The translations under genes were made by a program, and so were the position numbers. The notes under the pieces are model-generated. The model made no database searches, had not been told where the DNA came from, and worked only from the letters and a program-made list of their open reading frames with translations. Below, one piece after another: positions 1 to 4,800 of a DNA stretch of 5,412 bases (its first letter is position 1; every line of letters begins with the position of its first letter). The stretch is taken from contig DPZW01000055.1 of assembly GCA_003536545.1 (NCBI GenBank), forward strand, positions 1 to 5,412, given 5' to 3'. This DNA comes from Rhodospirillaceae bacterium. GTDB lineage: Bacteria; Pseudomonadota; Alphaproteobacteria; UBA11073.

Positions 1-350
1 ACCAGATTTGAAACAGTGGCACGCAAAACATTCACGCGCACGTTATCAGACAGATCCACGATGATTTCGCTCGCACCTTCAGGTGCGCTGACCACTGTGC
101 CGATGATGCCGCCGCCGGTGACAATGCGGTCACCTTTTTTCAGGGCATTGATCAGCAACATATGTTCTTTCATGCGTTTTTGTTGCGGGCGGATAATCAG
201 GAAATAGAAAATCGCGAAAATTGCAATTAATGGGATGAATTGCATGAAGTCTGCATTTGCAGTCATCGCCGGATTGGCGGCATCTGCAGCTGCAGGGGTT
301 GAAGTTGTTGCCGTTGTAGGGGGCAGAGGTGCAGAGGTCGTTTCAGCCAT
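1..350 (-). CDS. yajC: Sec translocon accessory subunit YajC (C-terminus cut off by window edge)
   Basis: YajC is a small inner-membrane protein that associates with SecD-SecF and supports SecYEG-dependent export. The 116 visible codons show an Ala/Thr/Pro-rich N-terminal tail (about residues 1-33), one hydrophobic helix (about 35-53), and directly after it the family hallmark IIRPQQKRMKEH (52-63). The cytoplasmic part then has KKGDRIVTGGGIIGTV (71-86), the typical YajC beta domain. The frame is still open at base 1, so perhaps the last few residues are missing. The start ATG (350-348) is preceded by AAGGA at 359-363, 8 nt away, a good ribosome binding site. It is the last visible gene of the minus-strand row, 66 nt after pcm. 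secD and secF commonly follow yajC in this class and may lie just outside the window (inference). Identification is secure. Confidence 0.95.
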   Translation of the reverse strand, partial: MAETTSAPLPPTTATTSTPAAADAANPAMTANADFMQFIPLIAIFAIFYFLIIRPQQKRMKEHMLLINALKKGDRIVTGGGIIGTVVSAPEGASEIIVDLSDNVRVNVLRATVSNL

Positions 351-381
351 AATATATGTCCTTGGTTGAGTTTCTGCCGGG

Positions 382-409
382 ACTATAACCAAAGGGGCGG
401 GGGGTGCAA
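382..409 (-). promoter_or_regulatory. Possible sigma70-type promoter of yajC
   Basis: Read on the minus strand, the pcm-yajC gap contains TTGCAC (409-404), a 16-nt spacer and TATAGT (387-382). The -10 box matches the consensus in five of six positions; the -35 box only in its TTG. Transcription would start near 375, giving a leader of about 25 nt with the AAGGA ribosome binding site inside it. This would let yajC, and any secDF genes beyond the edge, be expressed separately from the upstream row. It is a pattern match only. Confidence 0.35.
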
Positions 410-416
410 GGCGGAA

Positions 417-1094
417 TTAGCCCGCTGCGCGCAGCAGTTGCAGGTTGCTGGCGGGCTCAACGTCCGGCAAAAGCGGGACAAAACGCACCGGGCATAAATC
501 TTCGTAAAAAATCTGGTCCATGATGCGGGTGATTTTTATCAAATGCTGCGTGCGGTCTTCGCGCGTGACGGGGCAGATCATAATCCCGCCGTTATCGAGT
601 TGATCCACCAATGCCTGCGGGGGCATCGCGGCGGCGGATGCGGCAGTGACGATAATACGCGCAAATGGTGCCTGTGCCTTCCAGCCCTTGGTGCCGTCGC
701 CGCTGGTGGCGGTATAATTTCTCACACGCAAACGGTGCAACAATGTTTCTGCACCCTCTAATAATTCAGGAATGCGTTCAATGGAATAAACGCGGCGGCA
801 CAGCCGCGCCAGGATGGCGGTTTGATAACCGCTGCCCGTGCCGATTTCCAAAACTTTATGCGATTTGTCGAGATGCAATGCCTGTGTCATCAGCGCAACG
901 ATGTATGGCTGGCTGATTGTCTGGCCATTACCAATCGGCAGTGCCACATTGTCGTATGATTTATCCTGAAATTGCGGGGGAATAAATTCTTCGCGCGGCA
1001 CACGCTCAATCGCACCCAGCACCTGGGTATCTGTGATCCCTTGCTGCCGCAATTCCATGACTAACCGAATTTTCCGGGCTTCCCACACGCTCAT
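417..1094 (-). CDS. pcm: Protein-L-isoaspartate O-methyltransferase
   Basis: This cytoplasmic repair enzyme methylates isoaspartyl residues of aged proteins with S-adenosylmethionine, allowing their return to aspartate. The 225-residue length is normal for the family. The N-terminal helix carries MELRQQGITD (13-22) and AIERVPREEFIP (28-39). The substrate-site loop GNGQTISQP (55-63) is family-specific, with Ser61 at the usual active-site position. The SAM-binding glycine motif is VLEIGTGSGYQTA (81-93), with the acidic ribose-binding residue in YSIER (103-107). GDGTKGW (132-138), ARIIVTAA (145-152), LVDQLDNGG (162-170) and PVRFVPL (202-208) complete the family pattern. The ATG at 1094 has no proper Shine-Dalgarno sequence and lies two codons after an in-frame TAG. 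A GTG at 1088-1086 preceded by AGAAG is an alternative start two codons shorter. The gene follows pgk by 50 nt and precedes yajC. Confidence 0.95.
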   Translation of the reverse strand: MSVWEARKIRLVMELRQQGITDTQVLGAIERVPREEFIPPQFQDKSYDNVALPIGNGQTISQPYIVALMTQALHLDKSHKVLEIGTGSGYQTAILARLCRRVYSIERIPELLEGAETLLHRLRVRNYTATSGDGTKGWKAQAPFARIIVTAASAAAMPPQALVDQLDNGGIMICPVTREDRTQHLIKITRIMDQIFYEDLCPVRFVPLLPDVEPASNLQLLRAAG

Positions 1095-1144
1095 CTTCTA
1101 GGAATATCACGATTCTGGGTTGGTCGTTACGATTCCTTTATGAT

Positions 1145-2338
1145 TCAGCCCGCCAACGCGGCAACACCCGGCAGCGTTTTCCCCTCCAGCCATTCCAGGA
1201 ATGCGCCGCCGGCGGTGGAAATATATGTGAATTGATCCATCACGTCCGCATGGTTCATCGCGGCTGCGGTATCGCCGCCACCGGCGATGGAGGTGAGTTT
1301 GCCAGCCTGGGTTTGGGCGGCAGCAAATTTCGCAATTTCAACCGTGCCTTTGTCAAACGGCGGCACCTCGAATACGCCCAGCGGCCCGTTCCATAATAAG
1401 GTTTGGCATTCACCCAGAATTTTTTCGACGCGCGCCAAGCTTTCCGGTCCGAAATCCAGAATCATTTCATTCGGTTGAATGTCAGCAATCTGCGCGGTGC
1501 GGATATTGGCGTTTGATTTCACCGCGTCCGCAAGTTGCGCATCCGTCGGCAAAATAATTTCACAGCCATGTTTTCCTGCGGTGATCATGATTTCCCGGAC
1601 GGTTTCCACCATGTCTTTTTCATGCATCGACGCGGCGACATTTTTGCCCTGTGCAAACAGGAATGTATTGGCCATCGCGCCGCCTAGGACGAGTTTTTGC
1701 ACACGCGGAATGATGTTGTTGAGTAATTCCAGCTTCGTGGAAACCTTGGAGCCGCCTGCAATGGCCATCACGGGCGGGCGGGGATGTTCAAGGGCGGAAG
1801 CCAGTGCGCGCAGTTCTGCTTCCATCATGCGGCCTGCTGCGCGCGGGAGTTTCTGCGCGAGGCCATACACCGAAGCATGCGCGCGGTGTGAGACAGAAAA
1901 TGCATCATTGATATAAATTTCACCCAACTGCGCGAGTTGTGCGGCGAAATCTGGGTCATTTTTTTCTTCGGCTTCGTGGAAACGCAAATTTTCGCAAACC
2001 AGAATTTTGCCGTCCTGCAAAGTTTGCGCAGCGGCCAAGGCATCCGCGCCAATGCAATCGGAAACGAATTTAATATCAATGCCCAGAGCCTGTTCCAATG
2101 CTGCAGCAATTGGGGCCAGGGATTGTTTCATATCGCGACCTTTGGGGCGGCCAAAATGCGAGAGCACAATCACACGCGCATTTTTCTCTGTAAGTTCACG
2201 CAGCGTAGGGAGCAGGCGTTCCAGGCGCGTATGATCGGTAATTTTACCGTTGGCCACCGGCAGGTTTAGGTCGGCGCGCAGGATGACGCGCTTGCCGGAA
2301 ACATGGATATCGTCGAGGGATTTGAATTTAGCGTCCAT
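1145..2338 (-). CDS. pgk: Phosphoglycerate kinase
   Basis: This enzyme interconverts 1,3-bisphosphoglycerate plus ADP and 3-phosphoglycerate plus ATP in glycolysis, gluconeogenesis and, where present, the Calvin cycle; it acts in the cytoplasm. The 397 residues match the usual bacterial length. The N-terminal substrate domain shows RADLNLPV (21-28), DHTRLERLLPTL (35-46), SHFGRPKG (60-67), ENLRFHEAEE (116-125) and DAFSVSHRAHAS (145-156). The nucleotide domain shows GGSKVSTK (195-202), GGAMANTFL (219-227), LDFGPES (294-300), WNGPLGVFE (316-324) and GGGDTAA (353-359), and the protein ends in the typical TAGGAFLEWLEGK (375-387). All key family motifs are intact. No Shine-Dalgarno sequence is visible before the ATG, which lies 15 nt after the pip stop, so translation may be coupled to pip. 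Neither gap nor fba, frequent pgk partners, is adjacent. Confidence 0.98.
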   Translation of the reverse strand: MDAKFKSLDDIHVSGKRVILRADLNLPVANGKITDHTRLERLLPTLRELTEKNARVIVLSHFGRPKGRDMKQSLAPIAAALEQALGIDIKFVSDCIGADALAAAQTLQDGKILVCENLRFHEAEEKNDPDFAAQLAQLGEIYINDAFSVSHRAHASVYGLAQKLPRAAGRMMEAELRALASALEHPRPPVMAIAGGSKVSTKLELLNNIIPRVQKLVLGGAMANTFLFAQGKNVAASMHEKDMVETVREIMITAGKHGCEIILPTDAQLADAVKSNANIRTAQIADIQPNEMILDFGPESLARVEKILGECQTLLWNGPLGVFEVPPFDKGTVEIAKFAAAQTQAGKLTSIAGGGDTAAAMNHADVMDQFTYISTAGGAFLEWLEGKTLPGVAALAG

Positions 2339-2353
2339 GGCCGCTGGTTTGGC

Positions 2354-3301
2354 CTAAATCCCCGAAGTTTTCAAGCGTTCTGTCGCAGCAATCAGGGCGG
2401 CGCGCATGGCGGGGTCGTTCGCGGAATGACCGCTGTCGGGGATAATGATGAATTCCGCTTCGGGCCATGCGGCATGCAAATCAAAGGCCGAGGTGATGGG
2501 GCAGACCATGTCATAGCGGCCATGAATGATGGTGCCGGGAATGCCGCGCAGCTTGTCGACATTTTGTAAAATGCGATCATCCGGCGTGAAAATTTTATTG
2601 AGGAAATAATCGCATTCAATTACGGCGCGAGAAATACCGCTTTCATCATCCAGCGGGCCGGAGATGGCCTCTGGCGTGGGCATTAAATAAGAGCTGGCGT
2701 TTTCATAGCGGTTCCATGCACGTGTGGCTGCGCGCACCGTTTCAACATCCGTGGATCGCAATAATTCATAATAGGCGCGGATGGGATTATCGCGCTGACG
2801 CTGCGGCAAATGATTGATGAATAATGCCCATTCTTCGGGATAGACATGTTTGACTTTGCCAAATAACCAATCCAATTCCAATTGGCGCATCATAAAAATT
2901 CCGCGCAGCGTGAGCGACAGGCAATGCGCAGGATGGGCCTGTGCATATAAAAGTGACAGCGTGGATCCCCATGATCCGCCGAAGATGTGCCAGTTTTCAA
3001 TGCCCAAATGCGCGCGGATTTTTTCGAGATCTGAGACTAATTTATCGGGTGTATTCTCATGCAGTGAGGCAAGCGGGCGAGAACGGTTGCTGCCGCGCTG
3101 GTCAAATAAAATAATGCGGTAATAATCGGGATCAAAAAATCGGCGCATGGTTGGCGTGCAACCACTGCCCGGGCCACCATGTACAACTAAAATCGGTGCG
3201 CCAGATGCGCGCCCGCATTGTTCAATGTATAATTCGTGGCCATCGCCAACACTCAGGTATTCTGATGCGTAGGGCTCAATTTCAGGGAAGAGATCAGCCA
3301 T
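2354..3301 (-). CDS. pip: Proline iminopeptidase (alpha/beta hydrolase, peptidase family S33)
   Basis: This enzyme releases N-terminal proline from peptides and presumably helps peptide turnover in the cytoplasm, as no signal peptide is seen. With the ATG start it has 315 residues, normal for the family. The oxyanion-hole motif HGGPGSG is at 41-47 and DQRG at 67-70. The nucleophile elbow GGSWGS is at 108-113, with Ser110 as nucleophile. A helical cap lies at about 135-245. The rest of the triad is Asp264 in HGRYD (260-264) and His292 in DSGHSAND (289-296). NTPDKLVSDLEKIR and RAWNRYE also fit proline iminopeptidases rather than general hydrolases. A TTG one codon upstream (3304-3302) is in frame, but the ATG at 3301-3299 is preferred because it forms a TGATG overlap with the upstream stop, which suggests translational coupling. 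DQRG is followed by SNRS, where relatives usually have a Gly before the Arg/Lys-Ser. Confidence 0.93.
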   Translation of the reverse strand: MADLFPEIEPYASEYLSVGDGHELYIEQCGRASGAPILVVHGGPGSGCTPTMRRFFDPDYYRIILFDQRGSNRSRPLASLHENTPDKLVSDLEKIRAHLGIENWHIFGGSWGSTLSLLYAQAHPAHCLSLTLRGIFMMRQLELDWLFGKVKHVYPEEWALFINHLPQRQRDNPIRAYYELLRSTDVETVRAATRAWNRYENASSYLMPTPEAISGPLDDESGISRAVIECDYFLNKIFTPDDRILQNVDKLRGIPGTIIHGRYDMVCPITSAFDLHAAWPEAEFIIIPDSGHSANDPAMRAALIAATERLKTSGI

Positions 3302-3600
3302 CAAGCTTTCTTGGTTTCACGATAAGTAATATAACTCGCGTAATTGCGCGGCTCGACTTTGCGCGGATGTTCGTCTTCAACATCCATCTGCCAGTTCTTC
3401 TTGCGCGCGAATTCCATTGCGGCATCACGGCTGGGAAATTGCAATTGCACCTGGTTATTGGTGTCGCCTGATGCAACCCAGCCCATCAACGGCTCAGGCC
3501 GGCGGGCGGTTTCCAATTCATATTCCAAAACCCAATGATCGGTGAGCGCGCGGCCCGATTGCATGGCATTCTTGGCGGGGCGGTAAATACGGACTTGCAT
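3301..3600 (-). CDS. NDUFS4-like accessory subunit of respiratory complex I (ETC complex I subunit family)
   Basis: This 99-residue protein resembles the alphaproteobacterial counterpart of the mitochondrial 18-kDa subunit NDUFS4, which binds the peripheral arm of NADH:ubiquinone oxidoreductase and stabilises the electron-input module. The family pattern is clear: VRIYRPAKNAMQSG (3-16), a WVLEYE strand (23-28), PLMGWVASGDT (37-47), VQLQFPSRDAAMEFARKKNW (51-70), and a basic region ending in PRNYASY (84-90). It is soluble, with no signal peptide or membrane segment. The stop codon overlaps the pip start by one base. The nuo genes are not nearby, as is usual for this accessory subunit. The ATG at 3600 has no convincing Shine-Dalgarno sequence. 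It is the first minus-strand gene after the tRNA, so a promoter for the row should lie in 3601-3698, but no convincing one was recognised there. Family assignment is firm; the role in complex I is inferred from the family. Confidence 0.88.
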   Translation of the reverse strand: MQVRIYRPAKNAMQSGRALTDHWVLEYELETARRPEPLMGWVASGDTNNQVQLQFPSRDAAMEFARKKNWQMDVEDEHPRKVEPRNYASYITYRETKKA

Positions 3601-3646
3601 GGCATTTTTATAAGGGAAAACAGATAAAAAGACCAGATGCAGGAAT

Positions 3647-3706
3647 CCGGGCTTGCTTTTACCCGGCTGGATGCTTTAGAAGCGTCTTCTTACGTCGTCG
3701 GGACGT
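3647..3706. repeat. Three short inverted repeats upstream of tRNA-Pro
   Basis: The 98-nt spacer between the divergent NDUFS4-like gene and tRNA-Pro holds three perfect 5-bp inverted repeats in a row. They are CCGGG/CCCGG (3647-3651 and 3662-3666, 10-nt loop), AGAAG/CTTCT (3678-3682 and 3686-3690, 3-nt loop), and ACGTC/GACGT (3692-3696 and 3702-3706, 5-nt loop). The last runs into the tRNA acceptor stem. None is followed by a T-tract on either strand, so they are not obvious terminators. A loose promoter match for the tRNA, TTGCTT (3653-3658) and TTTAGA (3675-3680) with 16 nt between, overlaps the first two. Stems this short can arise by chance. Confidence 0.4.
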
Positions 3707-3775
3707 AGCGCAGCCTGGTAGCGCGCCTGTTTTGGGTACAGGAGGTCGGAGGTTCGAGTCCTCTCGTCCCGACCA
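3699..3775 (+). tRNA. tRNA-Pro (anticodon UGG)
   Basis: A complete 77-nt cloverleaf can be folded by hand. The acceptor stem CGGGACG (3699-3705) pairs with CGTCCCG (3765-3771) in all seven positions. The D arm has GCGC (3708-3711) and GCGC (3721-3724) around a loop with the conserved GG. The anticodon stem CCTGT (3726-3730) pairs with ACAGG (3738-3742), and the loop TTTGGGT has anticodon TGG at 3733-3735, reading proline CCA/CCG and probably all CCN codons. The variable loop has 5 nt. The T arm GGAGG/CCTCT (one G-U pair) encloses TTCGAGT. Discriminator A3772 and an encoded CCA (3773-3775) end the gene. It stands alone on the plus strand between two minus-strand genes. Confidence 0.97.
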
Positions 3776-3780
3776 TATTC

Positions 3781-3803
3781 ACAAGAATTTATTTATTCTT
3801 TGT
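3781..3803. terminator. Possible weak bidirectional terminator between tRNA-Pro and the pilin-like gene
   Basis: AAGAAT (3783-3788) and ATTCTT (3795-3800) form a 6-bp stem around a 6-nt TTATTT loop. With one bulged T it can be lengthened by a C-G and an A-T pair (3781-3803). It sits exactly between two convergent units, the tRNA ending at 3775 and the minus-strand gene ending at 3810, where a shared terminator would be expected. The stem has only one or two G-C pairs and the following T run is short, so it would be a weak intrinsic terminator at best. Confidence 0.3.
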
Positions 3804-3809
3804 TGCCCT

Positions 3810-4400
3810 TTAATGCACTTTGTAAACAAAAGTTATGAAATCATTCGAATCCAGCGTCCCATTCGCATTGCCATCAATGAATACACAGTCCGCTGGTTGC
3901 CGCCATGGCGTGGTTGTTCTGTTTACTGGATCCGCTTCTGTTCCTGAAACTATTTGGATAAATTTCCTGCATATGCTGAGTGCCTGTGCGTAGTCGGCAG
4001 TGGTTGCCCCAAGAAATAAAGCGTTATTATCATCCACTAGGCTTTGTCCTCCAGATATTGACAACGCTTGCCATTTTGCTGGCAGCCAAAATCCATAAGA
4101 ACTAACCTGTGTTAGCCAGCTGGTTTTAGGAAGATCTGATAAGTAGTTTGGTACAAGATCATCGCTCGTGCCGCCGCCTGAGGCCGCACTCCAGTTTTTA
4201 TCGGTTAGGTAGATGGTCCCGCCACGGTCAACTGACCACAATCGCCAGGCGGCAGCAATCTGTTCAGCCTGGCTGAGGATTGTGGTGGCCCTTGATTTTG
4301 CCTGTCCTTCTAAAAATGCAGTTCCCCCATAATAGGCACCCATCAAGGCTGCGACAGCAACCAGAGCAATAGAAATAATAGTAATGATAAGGTTTGCCAT
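3810..4400 (-). CDS. Pilin-like membrane-anchored protein with C-terminal EF-hand-type calcium loop
   Basis: The gene was not recognised as a named family; the call is from architecture. The 196 residues begin with a hydrophobic helix (about 4-28, with AYYGG at its end) containing no charge before Glu31. An amphipathic stretch follows (QAKSRATTILSQAEQIAAAW, 33-52), then a Trp/Gly/Ser-rich globular part. This layout resembles type IV pilin and PilS-like subunits, but no basic leader peptide or standard prepilin cleavage site with Glu at +5 is visible. The only two cysteines, Cys144 and Cys172, are placed like the disulfide closing the C-terminal loop of many pilins. Right after Cys172, DGNANGTLDSND (176-187) fits the 12-residue EF-hand/dockerin loop with acidic or Asn ligands at 1, 3, 5, 9 and 12 and Gly at 6. 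An exported, calcium-binding surface fibre or adhesin subunit is inferred. None of its six Arg codons is CGC, unlike pgk. It could instead be a pseudopilin or another anchored surface protein. Confidence 0.65.
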   Translation of the reverse strand: MANLIITIISIALVAVAALMGAYYGGTAFLEGQAKSRATTILSQAEQIAAAWRLWSVDRGGTIYLTDKNWSAASGGGTSDDLVPNYLSDLPKTSWLTQVSSYGFWLPAKWQALSISGGQSLVDDNNALFLGATTADYAQALSICRKFIQIVSGTEADPVNRTTTPWRQPADCVFIDGNANGTLDSNDFITFVYKVH

Positions 4401-4450
4401 ATTATATTCTCTATAAAAGACCCGGCTACTAATTAGAAGAGTTTTTCTGG

Positions 4451-4482
4451 CCAGCTTTTAAATGGATTATAGCTATAGCTGG
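4451..4482. repeat. Inverted repeat with nested palindrome in the pilin-like/fliQ divergent region
   Basis: CCAGCT (4451-4456) is matched by AGCTGG (4477-4482), giving a 6-bp stem around 20 nt. Nested at its right side is the perfect 10-bp palindrome AGCTATAGCT (4471-4480), and CTGGCCAG (4447-4454) is another perfect palindrome at the left. On the plus strand the second arm is followed by TTTTGTTTT, so the RNA could resemble a terminator or attenuator in the fliQ leader. On the minus strand the elements surround the proposed -10 box of the pilin-like gene, so they could be an operator. Either role is inference. Confidence 0.4.
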
Positions 4483-4493
4483 TTTTGTTTTAA
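4466..4493 (-). promoter_or_regulatory. Probable sigma70-type promoter of the pilin-like gene
   Basis: On the minus strand TTAAAA (4493-4488, four of six consensus positions) is followed after 16 nt by a perfect TATAAT (4471-4466). Transcription would begin near 4459 and give a leader of about 58 nt. The leader has only a weak ribosome binding site (AGAG, about 8 nt before the ATG at 4400). A second TATAAT touches the ATG itself (4406-4401), but its start point would fall inside the gene. The promoter overlaps the inverted repeat and lies within the region upstream of fliQ. Confidence 0.5.
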
Positions 4494-4520
4494 TGATTCT
4501 CGGCGTAATATTGTTTCTAT

Positions 4521-4525
4521 GGAGA
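4521..4525 (+). promoter_or_regulatory. Ribosome binding site of fliQ (decides the start)
   Basis: GGAGA ends 6 nt before the ATG at 4532 and is the best Shine-Dalgarno match near either possible start. It favours this ATG over the in-frame ATG at 4493, which has nothing similar before it. The resulting protein also has the usual FliQ length. Confidence 0.75.
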
Positions 4526-4531
4526 TTCCAT

Positions 4532-4798
4532 ATGACAGCACCCGAAGTAGTTGATATTTTGCGCGAAGGCATCTGGGTCATGATTATGATCATGGCCGCG
4601 CCGGTATTGGCGGGTCTCGTCATCGGTGTGGCGGTTTCCCTGTTCCAGGCCCTCACGCAAATTCAGGAAATGACACTCACCTTTGTTCCCAAACTACTCG
4701 TGATTTTCACCATCATCGTTTTAACATTGCCCTTCATGTTATTTGAGCTGAAAAAATACACTCTCTCGCTGGCAGATAAAATCGCCACGCTGGGTTAG
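4532..4798 (+). CDS. fliQ: Flagellar export gate subunit FliQ
   Basis: FliQ is a small inner-membrane protein of the flagellar type III export gate, forming the FliPQR core through which rod, hook and filament proteins pass. With the ATG at 4532 it has 88 residues, the usual length, beginning MTAPEVVDILREGIW. It has two membrane helices (about 15-36 and 51-72) joined by the highly conserved SLFQALTQIQEMTLTFVPK (36-54). LFELKKYT follows the second helix, as in the family. The virulence-type homologue (SctS) is the main alternative, but this sequence and the following fliR fit the flagellar type. It is the first plus-strand protein gene here; fliP is not directly upstream. The stop is 2 nt before fliR, which suggests coupled translation. 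No flagellar sigma54 or sigma28 promoter was convincing. Confidence 0.95.
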   Translation: MTAPEVVDILREGIWVMIMIMAAPVLAGLVIGVAVSLFQALTQIQEMTLTFVPKLLVIFTIIVLTLPFMLFELKKYTLSLADKIATLG

Positions 4799-4800
4799 GC

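Noticed and set aside
16..207. 63-codon plus-strand frame near the left edge
   Set aside because: It is antisense to yajC, whose protein motifs are clear.
1479..1916. Open frame of 145 codons on the plus strand inside pgk
   Set aside because: It is antisense to an intact, motif-complete pgk, and its Cys/Ser/Arg-rich translation has no recognisable domain. The same holds for the shorter plus-strand frames at 1937-2269, 2303-2569, 2850-3122 and 3151-3471.
3699..4432. Genomic island integrated at tRNA-Pro
   Set aside because: The pilin-like gene lies next to the tRNA 3' end and has odd codon use, but no integrase is present and no second copy of the tRNA 3' end was found in the window.
4448..4462. 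Sigma54 promoter before fliQ starting at TGGCC
   Set aside because: The GG of the -24 element is there, but the required GC at -12 is replaced by AA.
4459..4485. Sigma28 (FliA-type) promoter for fliQ: TAAA, 15 nt, GCTGGTTT
   Set aside because: The -35-like part fits, but the -10 part matches only about half of GCCGATAA, and fliQ is usually an early, not FliA-dependent, gene.
4485..4511. Sigma70 promoter for fliQ: TTGTTT, 15 nt, TAATAT
   Set aside because: The spacing is short, both boxes match poorly, and the start point would fall almost on the ribosome binding site.
4429..4656. 75-codon minus-strand frame across the start of fliQ
   Set aside because: It lies opposite a well-supported fliQ, has no ribosome binding site, and its translation shows no family pattern.
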